Assembly (NCBI RefSeq): GCF_010671925.1
Contig: NZ_JAAHIH010000006.1
Coordinates: 62,001-126,000, forward strand
Direction: 5' to 3'
Length of the DNA: 64,000 nt
Source of the DNA: Moorena sp. SIOASIH
GTDB taxonomy: Bacteria; Cyanobacteriota; Cyanobacteriia; Cyanobacteriales; Coleofasciculaceae
In this document: in pieces, positions 16,194 to 25,427 of the stretch
Layout of the letters: every line of letters begins with the position of its first letter
How positions within the stretch are numbered: the stretch's first letter is position 1
Program-made: the position numbers and the translations under genes
Notes under the pieces: generated by a model
Seen by the model: the letters and a program-made list of their open reading frames with translations, nothing else
Told to the model about the DNA's origin: nothing
The model's database searches: none

Positions 16194-18050
16194 TCAAAAA
16201 TTAAAGCTTTGTTCATTTAAAATCATCTCTTGATAAGTACCTGACTTCACTAAGCGACCTTGATCGAGCAAATAGATACAATCACAATGTTCAATCGTGG
16301 AGAGACGGTGGGCAATGATAATCATCGTTTTAGTGCCATTCAAAGATTTAATTGCTTCATTAACCAACTGTTCAGTTTCATTGTCTAGTGCAGAAGTCGC
16401 CTCATCTAGGACTAAAATTTCTCTCTGATGGTAAAGTGCGCGAGCAATTCCTATCCGTTGGCGTTGACCACCAGATAAACGCACTCCCCGTTCACCAACA
16501 ACAGAGTTAACTCCTTCAGGCAATTGGTCAACAAACTCCGCAAGTTGAGCAGATTGGATAGCCTGATCTAATCGTTCTCGATCAATCAAATGCTTTGGAA
16601 CACCAAAGGCAATATTTCCTTCGATTGTGTCATCTATGAGAAAAATCGACTGTGGGATATAGCCAAGTAAATTTTGCCAGGAACGCAGATTATTATATAT
16701 CGATTGACCTTTGTACCTAATCTCACCACTTTCAGGTGCTAACAGACCTAAAATTACATCAACTAATGTTGTCTTACCTGAGCCTGATTTACCGATTAAA
16801 GCAATAGATTGACCTTTGTTGATAGTCAAGGATATGTTCATAATAGTAGGGTCTAAAACCTTGGGATAGCGGTAGGTAATTCTCTCAATTTCGATCTGAT
16901 TATCCTCCGGTGATAGACTTCTATTAATGTCAATGGACTTTACAATATCCCTGAATTGCTCTGAGGGAGTATTAGGGTTGGAGAGGGTAGATAAATCTGA
17001 TAAATATTTAGGCTCAAAAATTTCCTCTACTTCAATCTCTTCTAACTCTTTTAAATCCAAGTATATTTTATTAATCGAATAGCTGGAGTTTCGCATCAAA
17101 GCAATATTAGATGTTAAATGACTAAATGCTGGAATCATGCGCACGGAAGCCAAAGCGAAAATACCTAAAACTTCGATAATATTTTCTGTCCCAAGGTTAA
17201 AGACTAAAACTATAGATACAAAAGCTACTAAAAATGTCACTAAAATCGCTTCAATTATAATGCGAGGCAAAGCTTGAAAAGTATGAAACGATGTCATGCC
17301 ATTAACCAGTTGATCGACTTGATCACTCATTTGCCTTTCAAAGTAAGATTCGCAACCAATAATTCGTGTTTCTTTTAATCCTCCAAGGCTATGATTGATG
17401 ATGCGAATCATTTCCTCCTTAGATTGAGATACTTTTTTTCCCCATTCGGAAATTTTGTCTTTAAATTGGTAGATAATCCCCAAGGGAATTAGTAAAATCA
17501 AGGCTAGAGTAATTGTTGCGATCGGATCGGTAATTATTAGTAAAATTACTAAAAACAAGATAATAATAAAACTGGCTACAGTTTTTAGGAAAGGAATCAT
17601 GAATTTTACACTAAAAACTCCCGAGTCTTCCAAGACCGTGTTGATTAAAAAAGCTGTATTTTTTCTGAGATGAAATGTGTAAGGTGCTACCAAGTAGGCG
17701 TGGAGCAAATTTGAGGATAGTTCACCGTACTGAGTAAAGCTAAATTTAAAGATATATTTTTGAGCTTGGAAACTTAATAAGGATTTAGTCCAGAAGGCAA
17801 AAATAATGATTAAACCTAGCAAGGCAATAAACTGAACTTCAGAAGTTAAACTTAACTTGACATAAACCCAATGCAGCCGAGAATTTAGTTCAATCAACCT
17901 TGGGTTAGTAGCTAACCCCATAAATGGCCCGACAAGTCCAATACCTACAGTATCCAGGAGGGAGGTTAGTAAGATTAATAACAGAAGAGGGATTAGTCGG
18001 AGTTTTCTTTCTCCGAGAATGTATAAAAAATTTGACAAATAGCTAACCAT
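16194..18050 (-). CDS. ABC exporter, fused permease-ATPase
   Basis: 618 residues from ATG 18050. An N-terminal six-helix type IV (exporter) domain spans about 15-325. A nucleotide-binding domain spans about 385-615 with Walker A GKSGSGKTT, signature LSGGQRQRIGIARAL, Walker B ILVLDEATSALD and the H-loop IIIAHRLSTI. The layout fits MsbA/HlyB-like half-transporters that work as homodimers and export lipids, polysaccharide precursors or peptides. No C39 peptidase domain is present. No substrate gene is adjacent, although a possible glycosyltransferase remnant lies just upstream. Confidence 0.92.
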   Translation of the reverse strand: MVSYLSNFLYILGERKLRLIPLLLLILLTSLLDTVGIGLVGPFMGLATNPRLIELNSRLHWVYVKLSLTSEVQFIALLGLIIIFAFWTKSLLSFQAQKYIFKFSFTQYGELSSNLLHAYLVAPYTFHLRKNTAFLINTVLEDSGVFSVKFMIPFLKTVASFIIILFLVILLIITDPIATITLALILLIPLGIIYQFKDKISEWGKKVSQSKEEMIRIINHSLGGLKETRIIGCESYFERQMSDQVDQLVNGMTSFHTFQALPRIIIEAILVTFLVAFVSIVLVFNLGTENIIEVLGIFALASVRMIPAFSHLTSNIALMRNSSYSINKIYLDLKELEEIEVEEIFEPKYLSDLSTLSNPNTPSEQFRDIVKSIDINRSLSPEDNQIEIERITYRYPKVLDPTIMNISLTINKGQSIALIGKSGSGKTTLVDVILGLLAPESGEIRYKGQSIYNNLRSWQNLLGYIPQSIFLIDDTIEGNIAFGVPKHLIDRERLDQAIQSAQLAEFVDQLPEGVNSVVGERGVRLSGGQRQRIGIARALYHQREILVLDEATSALDNETEQLVNEAIKSLNGTKTMIIIAHRLSTIEHCDCIYLLDQGRLVKSGTYQEMILNEQSFNF

Positions 18051-18697
18051 TTGGTATGTAAATTATTAGGATGATAAAGGAATAATTTAGTGTAAATCAG
18101 CTTTATGATGTAGTCAAAGATAAGAGGGAGGATTAAGGTTTGGTCAAATCTAGACAATTGTCCCACTCCGGTGCCATTGCCGACCAGCATCAGGAGACCC
18201 TGGACAATCTCAATCCCTTCTACAAAGCCATTCAGCTCTCGAAGGTGAGCTAATTGGCAATTGCGTTGATTGAAGTAACTCTGATTAGACTGTTAGTATC
18301 TATAACGTTTATAAAAGAGTTTTTAAAATCCAGAAGCCCACAATCCCTTTTATTGTAGGCATCCTGTCCAGCTTATTCACAACCTATTTAGAATTTATCT
18401 AGTTACATTATTTATTATCAAAAAAAAAGTGAGTAATTTTATAGTTGTTAATAACCCTTAATTTAGCCATAGTAATTTGCCGATTAATGGAATATATTTG
18501 CAGATTTTATTTGATGGTTTTATAGACAATTATCATGAAAATTTATAGTGTGTTTTATATGATTTTTTTCTGAGCAAAATGCTGGAAATCAGGATAAAAT
18601 AAAATGACAGGTCCATGATCCACGCTCTCGGACCCCTTTAGGGATTATGGTACTACCTTGCCCTTAGTGGTTACTTCACTTACCTAAAAATGCTCAA
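18051..18697. other. intergenic with possible glycosyltransferase remnant
   Basis: 647 bp without an intact gene. On the minus strand at about 18100-18215 a short stretch reads like part of a family 4 glycosyltransferase (GLLMLVGNGTGVGQL). It has no start and breaks up before the ABC gene, so it may be a decayed gene. The rest is AT-rich. Confidence 0.3.
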
Positions 18698-19369
18698 ATG
18701 ACCAATGACGACTGGCTAGAAATCGGTAGAATTGTTTCCCCCCATGGGCTAAAAGGAGAGTTGCGAGTTTATCCAAGTTCTGACTTTCCGGAGAGGTTTG
18801 AGGAGCCAGGACAGCGCTGGTTAAAACCACCACTTGCCCCTTCCGCGCGGGGGGTTAGGGGGGATTCCTCTCCCCGGAATAATCTACCCCAACCTGTAGA
18901 ATTACTTTGGGGACGTTTTGTCCCTGGTAAAGGGTTATATGTTGTGCAGCTAAAGGGGGTAGACAACCGGGATCAGGCAGAGGCGTTGCGCGGTTATCAA
19001 CTGTTGGTACCAGCCAGCGATCGCCCAGAGTTAGAGGAAGATGAGTATCACATCTTAGACTTGATTGACCTTGAAGTCTTTAATCAACTCACTGGTGAAG
19101 CTGTGGGGGTAGTCGTAGACGTGATCCCAGCCGGTAATGACCTTTTGAAAGTCAAATTGCAATCTTCAGTGCAACCCTCCCCAACCCAGCCAGAAACTCC
19201 ACCACCCACTCGAACTAGCAAGAAACGCCAACCCAAGGGTAAGAAGAAACCAGAGCCAGCAACGGTACTGATTCCGTTTGTGAAAGCGATCGCACCAGTG
19301 GTCGATCTCGAAAATGGTCGGATTGAGATTACGCCTCCTGCGGGTTTACTAGAAGTCAATAAACCTTAA
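18698..19369 (+). CDS. rimM: ribosome maturation factor RimM
   Basis: 223 residues. The N-terminal RimM barrel is clear ([54 protein letters not shown]), followed by the PRC-barrel ([45 protein letters not shown]). RimM helps 16S rRNA processing and 30S assembly with ribosomal protein S19. Two oddities: residues about 43-62 are encoded by the G/C-tract dispersed repeat (GGGGGGTTAGGGGGG, near 18848-18863), and residues about 163-190 are a Pro/Lys-rich insertion in the PRC-barrel. Both keep the frame, so the gene is probably functional. Confidence 0.93.
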   Translation: MTNDDWLEIGRIVSPHGLKGELRVYPSSDFPERFEEPGQRWLKPPLAPSARGVRGDSSPRNNLPQPVELLWGRFVPGKGLYVVQLKGVDNRDQAEALRGYQLLVPASDRPELEEDEYHILDLIDLEVFNQLTGEAVGVVVDVIPAGNDLLKVKLQSSVQPSPTQPETPPPTRTSKKRQPKGKKKPEPATVLIPFVKAIAPVVDLENGRIEITPPAGLLEVNKP

Positions 19370-19862
19370 GTCCTAAGCTAACACGCATCTAAATTTAAAT
19401 TGTATTTAATCTGTTCATGTTCTGTGAGGGCGATAAGCGCCCCGAAATCCTGATCAGCTCTAGCTTTAAGGTCACTATGATCAAAAACTATACGATGCCC
19501 AGTCTCACCACTTACCAAGGGCAGGTTAAGTGGGAGCCTCCTGGGAGTGGAAAGGTGAGAGTCAAAGAGTGAAGCCTTGACCTGATCAAGCCTTGCTAGG
19601 TAATGTTTAATCCTCTTTTAAGACAACTATTTAAGAGCTGATTGGTAAACAGACCTATAACCATTGCGGTGCAAGGCTTTCATGATTTAGGCGTAGTTTG
19701 ACTCCTGTTAGCTGAAATCCATATCTGTCAACGGATTTGAGCTCTTAAGATTTACTCTATAAATTAGCTCTAAGACAACTAATTTACAATCCAGAATCAA
19801 CTTAGTACCTAAATGTCTAATAATATGAAGATGAGTGAGTTAATTAAAGTTAACAAAAAGCT
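19370..19862. other. intergenic, no supported gene
   Basis: 493 bp between rimM and the hydrolase gene. No coding frame, RNA family or tandem repeat was recognised. The downstream promoter is probably in the AT-rich 19750-19850 stretch. Confidence 0.5.
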
Positions 19863-20753
19863 GTGTCTACACAAGAACTAACATCATACCACACTACGGA
19901 AAACCATGTTTGGAACTGGCAAGGTAACCATATTCAATACACCGTAATGGGGACTGGTAAGCCTCTACTGTTGGTTCATGGTTTTGGGGCATCCATTGGA
20001 CATTGGCGCAAGAATATTCCTGTCCTAGCTGCAGGGGGTTATCGAGTGTTTGCCATCGATCTGCTGGGATTCGGAGGTTCTGATAAACCTGCCTTGTCCT
20101 ACACCGTAGAGTTGTGGCAACAACAAATAAAGGAGTTTTGGGATACCTACATCAACGAACCTACCGTATTTATCGGTAACTCCATTGGTGCTCTGTTAAG
20201 TCTGATGGTGGTAACAAACTATCCTGAGATTGCTGCTGGTGGTGTCTTAATCAACAGTGCTGGTGGACTCAATCACCGCCCTGAAGAGCTAAATCTACCT
20301 TTGCGGTTGGTGATGGCAGCTTTTACCAGGTTAGTTAACTCTCCAACCTTTGGACCGTTCCTGTTTAACCGTATCCGCCAGAAAAATCGCATCCGCAGCA
20401 CCCTCCGTCAAGTCTACTGTGATTCAGATGCCATTACAGAGGAACTTGTAGAGTTAATCTACCAGCCTGCTTGTGATCCCGGTGCTCAAAAGGTATTTGC
20501 ATCAGTTCTTACTGCTCCTCCTGGTCCTAGACCTAGTGAACTTTTACCGAAGTTACAAAGTCCTCTACTCATTCTTTGGGGAGAAGAAGACCCTTGGACA
20601 CCGATTTCTGGTGCTACCATCTTCCAAAAGCAGAGTCATCAGGGTAAAGACGTCAAATTTGTAGGGATTCCTAAGGCTGGTCACTGCCCTCATGACGAAA
20701 ACCCAGAGTCCGTAAATTCACTGATTCTCGATTGGTTGTCATCTCGCTGGTGA
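19863..20753 (+). CDS. alpha/beta hydrolase, dephytylase/esterase-like
   Basis: 296 residues from a GTG start. It is an alpha/beta hydrolase with oxyanion motif LLLVHGFGAS, nucleophile Ser107 in GNSIGA, the acid in WGEEDPWTP and the catalytic His in AGHCPHDENP. The whole chain matches a subgroup common in cyanobacteria and plastids that includes chlorophyll dephytylases and pheophytinase-like esterases. The substrate cannot be set from sequence alone. No signal peptide is visible. A short degenerate copy of its 3' end lies about 100 bp downstream. Confidence 0.85.
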   Translation: MSTQELTSYHTTENHVWNWQGNHIQYTVMGTGKPLLLVHGFGASIGHWRKNIPVLAAGGYRVFAIDLLGFGGSDKPALSYTVELWQQQIKEFWDTYINEPTVFIGNSIGALLSLMVVTNYPEIAAGGVLINSAGGLNHRPEELNLPLRLVMAAFTRLVNSPTFGPFLFNRIRQKNRIRSTLRQVYCDSDAITEELVELIYQPACDPGAQKVFASVLTAPPGPRPSELLPKLQSPLLILWGEEDPWTPISGATIFQKQSHQGKDVKFVGIPKAGHCPHDENPESVNSLILDWLSSRW

Positions 20754-21555
20754 AATAGAAAAGCAAGTAATCAGGGTCAAGCACGTAAGTAAGAAGGGTA
20801 AACTTTAACATTTACAGCTATTTATAATACTGAAGATTACCCCTGTAACCCAAGAGACGATTCCGTAAATTCACTGATTATAGATTGGCTTTTTTAGGGA
20901 TATAAATAATAATAAGCAATATCCCTGAAGCCATGACAATACTATCGGTGATTAGCCGTAAGCACATAGTTATTATGGAATCAACAGCTAGATTTTCGGT
21001 GCATAGATTGTTAGGACGAATTAATGTGAAGTAACCGAAATTGAGTGAGTGTGAGCTATGTACGTGTTATTACTGATTACCGGATCCGGAAGAGTTAATT
21101 TAAAAGGCTCTTCAAGAGGTTTGAATGATTCAGATATTATTAATAAAGCCTTTGTCAGGGTCAGATTGCTAAAAGAACCAGCTAGGGTGGCTCTGAAATA
21201 AAAATCAGGTAAAGCTCTTGCAGTATTCCAGAGAACTATTTAAGTAAATTCACGGCAAGCTTTTTGAACTCTTGCTGATTCTTAAAGATTGTTTAAGTGG
21301 TTGTCGCGACGTCTTTATTGTCAAGAAATATCACAATTTAGAAGAAACCCAACTTGGCTTCCAAGTGTTACGAATTTAACACGGAAGCTTTAACTCTTTT
21401 GTTGCCAAGATAGGAATTACATCCCAAGAGGGTTAAACCCCCCATGTAGAAGGTAAATATATATAATATCTTCTACTAATAGTGTGAATACATTGTGAAT
21501 GAAGAAAATATACAAGAATTCCTAGGAGGTCATGTATGGACAGGAGGAGATCATA
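20754..21555. other. intergenic region with duplicated gene fragment
   Basis: About 800 bp. Besides the duplicated fragment at 20848-20897 it holds a likely promoter/leader for the next gene: AT-rich 21400-21500 and two Shine-Dalgarno-like AGGAGG sites at 21524 and 21542. The six-codon frame ATG 21536 to TAA 21556 could be a leader peptide. No other gene was recognised. Confidence 0.45.
20848..20897 (+). repeat. degenerate copy of hydrolase 3' end
   Basis: A stretch containing TCCGTAAATTCACTGATT followed by ATAGATTGGCT closely repeats 20707-20738 inside the hydrolase gene (TCCGTAAATTCACTGATT, CTCGATTGGTT). It is best explained as a partial tandem duplication left after deletion. Confidence 0.75.
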
Positions 21556-22101
21556 ATGACGATTATTGAAGAATTAGCCAAGAGCTATATGACAGCTCCA
21601 GCCTATGAAGCTCCTCTATCCTTAGTTAGAGAGTTTCATCAATTTGTGATTGACTTAGCAAAGGTAGAACTGCAAGGGGTCAATTTTGAGTACGTTGACT
21701 ATCAACCCTACTTTCGAGGACCAGATCTATGTCTGAATGACATCAAAGCTGACTTTGAACAAGGAAATGTTAAAATCAGCGCCCAATATAATGAATCAGA
21801 TCTACTAGGTAAGGACGTCAACTTAATTTACCGATGTATTCATGAAAGGCATCACGTTAAACTAGATGTGGACTTTGGCTGGGAAGGCGAGTGCGCCATT
21901 GCTGCTCACATTATGTCCTTTACAGACAACCTGTTGTTTAAGCAACTTCTGTTTAGCGAGGGGTTAGGGCAAGTGGCTGTGCGCCTGCATACAGGAGAAT
22001 TTCCTGATTATCAAAAAGTAGTGCTTTTTGATGAAGAGGTTATACATTGTATGGAGAAGACAATGAAAAATGTCAGAAATATCCGATGCCAGAACCATTG
22101 A
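21556..22101 (+). CDS. conserved protein of unknown function
   Basis: 181 residues from ATG 21556, chosen because AGGAGG at 21542-21547 has ideal spacing. An in-frame ATG at 21532 sits too close to its own AGGAGGT. I do not recognise a family. The protein is soluble and acidic, with no signal peptide, and contains a His-rich stretch (YRCIHERHHVKLDVDFGW) and a C-terminal helix (EEVIHCMEKTMKNV). Its end overlaps the start of the MlaF-like ATPase gene by 16 bp, so the two are co-translated and a link to that transporter is plausible (inference). Confidence 0.75.
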   Translation: MTIIEELAKSYMTAPAYEAPLSLVREFHQFVIDLAKVELQGVNFEYVDYQPYFRGPDLCLNDIKADFEQGNVKISAQYNESDLLGKDVNLIYRCIHERHHVKLDVDFGWEGECAIAAHIMSFTDNLLFKQLLFSEGLGQVAVRLHTGEFPDYQKVVLFDEEVIHCMEKTMKNVRNIRCQNH

Positions 22102-22868
22102 TCGAACTGAAGGGAGTGAGCAAATCGTTTGGAAGCAATGTCATTTTGAATCAGTTGGATCTGAAAATTTATCAGGGTGATGCCCTAGTCATTATAGGTC
22201 CTTCTGGAACCGGCAAATCAACAATTCTTCGGATTATTGCTGGCTTACTACCTGCTGACGTCGGTGAAGTTTATGTTAAAGGGCAACGGCGCTCCGGTTT
22301 AATAGAAGATGCTCAAGACCCCATTGGTATTGGTATGGTATTTCAGCAGGCAGCTTTGTTTGACTCGCTGACGGTGGAAGAGAATGTGGGTTTCTTGCTT
22401 TACCAGCATTCTAAACTACCACATCATCGAATTAGGAAATTGGTCAATCAAAGCCTGGAGATGGTAGGGTTATCTGGTGTTGGAGACCGCTACCCAGCTG
22501 AGTTATCAGGAGGTATGCGCAAACGAGTCAGTTTTGCCCGTGCTATCATTTCTAATCCCGATAATCCCAGGGACAACCCAGAGGTGTTACTCTACGACGA
22601 ACCAACCGCTGGACTTGACCCGATCGCCTCAACAGTGATTGAAGATTTAGTGCGCCAGATACAACGGGAAGAAAACGCTTGTAGTACTTACCTAATGGTC
22701 ACCCATCAGGAGAGTACAATTCGCCGCACCGCTGACCGGGTTGTTTTCCTCTACAAAGGCAAAGTACAGTGGTCCGGCAGCGTTGGGGACATAGATACCA
22801 CAGATAATCCTCTAGTGCAACAATTTTTTAGTGCCAGTACCACTGGTCCAATTCAAGTAGTAGGTTGA
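22086..22868 (+). CDS. MlaF/TGD3-like ABC ATPase
   Basis: 260 residues from ATG 22086 (an upstream in-frame ATG at 22047 lies inside the previous gene and adds 13 unconserved residues). Walker A is GPSGTGKST, the Q-loop follows in GMVFQQAALF, the signature is LSGGMRKRVSFARAI, Walker B is LLYDEPTAGLDP and the H-loop is MVTHQ. LSGGMRKRV with AGLDPIAS is typical of MlaF/TGD3 ATPases that move lipids between membranes with an MlaE permease and an MCE protein. Neither partner gene is in the window. Confidence 0.9.
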   Translation: MPEPLIELKGVSKSFGSNVILNQLDLKIYQGDALVIIGPSGTGKSTILRIIAGLLPADVGEVYVKGQRRSGLIEDAQDPIGIGMVFQQAALFDSLTVEENVGFLLYQHSKLPHHRIRKLVNQSLEMVGLSGVGDRYPAELSGGMRKRVSFARAIISNPDNPRDNPEVLLYDEPTAGLDPIASTVIEDLVRQIQREENACSTYLMVTHQESTIRRTADRVVFLYKGKVQWSGSVGDIDTTDNPLVQQFFSASTTGPIQVVG

Positions 22869-23062
22869 CTCTAGGTTAGGAGACTGTATTTATTTATTAA
22901 TTTGGTTAGGTTCGTTGGCTCTAGGTTGAATGGCTTTAGGCATAAGGGCTCTAGGTTGAATGGCTCTAGGCTAAGCCGCTCTAATGACTAGTCAACGACC
23001 AGGACCTTTGTTATCCATTCGGGCTGATCTCGATGCCGTGTCGATTCAACCACAAAATGATC

Positions 23063-23109
23063 AGGTGCGACCCGTGGCCAATTTAATTCTTAATGGGTCA
23101 AGCGCACCT
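23063..23109. repeat. 47-bp inverted-repeat element
   Basis: Begins AGGTGCGACCC and ends with GGGTCAAGCGCACCT, imperfect inverted termini, around AATTTAATTCTTAA. The same ends and core occur at 23301-23420, and pieces recur at 24832-24905. Confidence 0.75.
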
Positions 23110-23300
23110 ATGCCTTATCAGTCACAGCATGATGGTCGAATGTACCCTTGCGGTCATGATTGACATAGTGCGATCTGCTACAACAGGAGTTTGACAAAGT
23201 TGCTCCCAACTTGCTAGACTATACGTAGTCATAACGACTACGTATAATAACTCCTTTCCTTAGATAATTGGTAGCTTTCACGACAAAAAATGACAACTTG

Positions 23301-23420
23301 AGGTGCGACCCGTTCGCGTAGCGTGGCCTTTTGGCCAAGGCGCGACCCAAGGGCGATTTACTCGCCCTAGGAGGCGCGCACCAAAGCGCGAATTAAATTC
23401 TTAATGGGTCAAGGGCACCT
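23301..23420. repeat. 120-bp version of the inverted-repeat element
   Basis: It has the same termini as the 47-bp copy, but the middle carries about 75 extra bases made of palindromes (GTGGCCTTTTGGCCA, GGGCGATTTACTCGCCC). This suggests nested insertion of one small repeat in another. Confidence 0.72.
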
Positions 23421-23548
23421 AACCTACTGAAACACTCAGCACTCAGGTTGGTTGACGGTTGACAGTCAACCAGACTCAGCACTCAGCAATCAGAAATCAG
23501 TACTCAGCAATCAGCAATCAGCACTATAGTTAAACAGAGGTTAGTGAG

Positions 23549-24085
23549 ATGGTGAACATTGTTGGAATTAGTGGTAGTTTACGTCCTGAATCCTATAGCT
23601 ATCAGGCTCTAGAGCATGCTATAGACCGAGTGAAAGCTTATGGTATATCAACTGAAATCCTCGACTTGCGTCAGATGCAATTACCATTTTGCACTGGTGA
23701 TAGTGACTATCCAGACTATCCAGATGTCACCCGATTGCAGGAAACCGTGAAGCAAGCCGATGGCTTAATTCTGGCAACACCGGAATATCACGGTAGTGTG
23801 AGTGGTGTACTTAAAAATGCCCTAGATTTGATGAGTTTTGAACATCTCGAAGGCAAAGTTACCGGTTTGATTAGTGTATTGGGGGGTCAGTCTAATAGTA
23901 ACGCTCTCAATGATCTACGGATAATTATGCGCTGGGTACATAGTTGGGTCATTCCAGAGCAAATTGCCATTGGTCAGGCTTGGAAAGCCTTTGGTGAAGA
24001 TGGCAAGCTTTTGGATAAAAAACTCTCCGAGCGCTTCGATAAATTTGCTGAAAGTTTGGTAGCAAATACTCAGAAGTTAAGGTAA
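23549..24085 (+). CDS. NAD(P)H-dependent FMN reductase
   Basis: 178 residues with a flavodoxin-like fold. The phosphate-binding loop is GISGSLRPESYS, the flavin-contact motif is TPEYHGSVSGVLKNALDLM, and the conserved GGQSNSNALNDLR loop follows. These are features of the NADPH-dependent FMN reductase family (SsuE/ArsH/chromate reductase-like). No arsenic, chromate or sulfonate genes are adjacent, so the physiological substrate is open; quinone or flavin reduction is likely. It is monocistronic, with heptamer words upstream. Confidence 0.9.
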   Translation: MVNIVGISGSLRPESYSYQALEHAIDRVKAYGISTEILDLRQMQLPFCTGDSDYPDYPDVTRLQETVKQADGLILATPEYHGSVSGVLKNALDLMSFEHLEGKVTGLISVLGGQSNSNALNDLRIIMRWVHSWVIPEQIAIGQAWKAFGEDGKLLDKKLSERFDKFAESLVANTQKLR

Positions 24086-24111
24086 GCTAAAATCCGGTTA
24101 GGGACTTGGGT

Positions 24112-24772
24112 TTGACACTCCCCGTCCTGGAAGAACGGGGATTCTCACTTGGCCTATGGCCACGCGTTCGCGTTCAACGAGCTGTCTTGCTATCCCTTGC
24201 CGGAGCAAGGATTGGTAGAGGACAATTCTCCATGAGCGTGTTTGGTCTATGACCTAGGTTTCGGTGTGCCGGAAACGAAACCTTATCAGAGGGTCGCCTT
24301 AGTACAAAACCTTGATCCCTATTCTGCATAACCCTAAAAATATAAAGGCGACCCTCTGATTACGGTAACTTCAAACCCCACCGTACCTAAACTATTAAGG
24401 ATTTAGATAGACGATGATTTTAAATATTTTTTTTAATCTTAGATTTTTATAGACGACCAAATCTTTAGATTGGACCCGTGCAACATGCTTATCTCTTAGC
24501 TTGTTTTTTACATTGTCTACTTATTCTAAGATAGTGTCTATTTTATCCCTATTGTTTTTAGTTATCTGTTTAGATTGTGATAATAACACGCTCTGTGAAA
24601 ACTGTCAAGTCAGAGATTAAAATAAAAGCCGTCCGTTAAAGTTACCGTAAGATAGGGTCGCCTTTATAGTTTTAGGGTTATGGGGTATAAGTTTTAAGGT
24701 TTGTTAGTAAGGCGACCCAATAAACAGGTTTCTATCCAGCGAAGGACGGGGCTTTAAACCCATTTTTTTTGG
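24112..24772. mobile_element. IS200/IS605-type remnant without transposase
   Basis: The left end reads TTGACACTCCCCGT...ACGGGGATTC, with CCCCGT (24120-24125) pairing to ACGGGG (24135-24140). The right end near 24741-24772 reads GAAGGACGGGGCTTTAAACCC, followed by a T-run. These are typical boundaries of TnpB-carrying IS605-family elements in cyanobacteria. The interior has no tnpA or tnpB frame. It is therefore a non-autonomous or decayed copy, perhaps mobilised in trans. Confidence 0.6.
24291..24718. repeat. long imperfect inverted repeat (two ~80-bp arms)
   Basis: The arm at 24291-24371 and the reverse complement of 24640-24718 align over about 80 bp. Shared blocks include GGGTCGCCTTA, AAACCTT, CATAACCCTAAAA, TATAAAGGCGACCCT and TTACGGTAACTT. 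Each arm is itself bounded by GGGTCGCCTT and AAGGCGACCC, so each can fold alone or pair with the other. The 270-bp centre is AT-rich. It looks like a MITE nested in the IS remnant. Confidence 0.8.
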
Positions 24773-24941
24773 GAAAAAAAATACCAATTAAAGTAGGGTG
24801 GCCAAAGTATAGCAATTCTCATTTTGAGGCGCGCACTACCATGGGAATTTAATTCTTAAGGTGCGACCCGTGGCGAATTTAAGAATTAGATGCGGAAAGC
24901 GCACGGGTGCATCTCATATTTGTAAAAAAGATCGGAAGTGT

Positions 24942-24995
24942 GGGGAGTGTGGGGAGTGTGGGGAGTGTGGGGAGTGTGGGGAGTGTGGGGAGTGT
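24942..24995. repeat. 9-bp tandem repeat (GGGGAGTGT)
   Basis: Six perfect copies. In one frame they encode repeated Glu-Cys-Gly, but no gene is supported here. Confidence 0.9.
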
Positions 24996-25234
24996 GGGAA
25001 TTTTCTCCCGAATTTTTGCCTAATTGCAAAACTGAGATGCACCCAAGCGCACAAAGAGCGGAAAGCGCACCTATTCGGTTTTAGGGAGCAGACGACTAAG
25101 GTCGTGAGCCACGCTTTCGGGCAAAGCCTAACGCTGTGCAAACGCGAACGGAGCAGGGAGTAGCGCTGGATCGCTTCGTCCCTTGAATTTGGAAATTTGG
25201 AAATACCATTACACCCATTGCTATAAAAAAAACT

Positions 25235-25273
25235 GGCTGTGTTGTGAAGGGTGTTACCCCTCACAGCACAGCC
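25235..25273. terminator. strong GC hairpin
   Basis: GGCTGTGTTGTGAAGGG and CCCTCACAGCACAGCC form a 16-17 bp stem with a short GTTAC loop. It lies downstream of the minus-strand Crp-like gene. Without a clear T-run it may be a terminator or a dyad operator. Confidence 0.55.
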
Positions 25274-25427
25274 AAGCTGATCATCAATTACGGCACAGGA
25301 TGGCTGATTTGTGCGATCTGTTAGGTATGTCTTTATTAAAAAGGAATTTAGCATGGCTGTGTTGCCAGTTTGGCAGTAAATTAGATTTCCACTGCACTTA
25401 CTCGAACACAAGCATCTATAAGTGTAC

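Larger units (their letters stand above)
22869..23548. other. intergenic, repeat-rich
   Basis: 680 bp downstream of the ATPase gene. It contains imperfect GGCTCTAGGTTGAATGGCT repeats (22916-22975), two copies of a small inverted-repeat element (23063-23109, 23301-23420) and heptamer-like CAGCACT/CAGCAAT words (23486-23523). A 59-codon frame from 22984 runs across one of the elements and is not called. Confidence 0.6.
24086..25427. other. 1.3-kb gene-free region with IS and repeat remnants
   Basis: No intact gene. It contains the ends of an IS200/IS605-type element (24112-24772), a long inverted repeat inside it, pieces of the AATTTAATTCTTAAGGTGCGACCC element (24845-24905), a 9-bp tandem array (24942-24995) and a hairpin (25235-25273). 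Frames of 80-165 codons in the array are repeat-encoded. Confidence 0.65.

Noticed and set aside
22984-23163. 59-codon plus-strand frame downstream of the MlaF-like gene
   Set aside because: It runs through the 47-bp repeat element and has no recognisable domain.
24861-25411. Frames with Cys/Gly/Glu or His/Ser/Pro repeats
   Set aside because: They come from the 9-bp array and its complement. A metallothionein-like reading is not supported outside the array.
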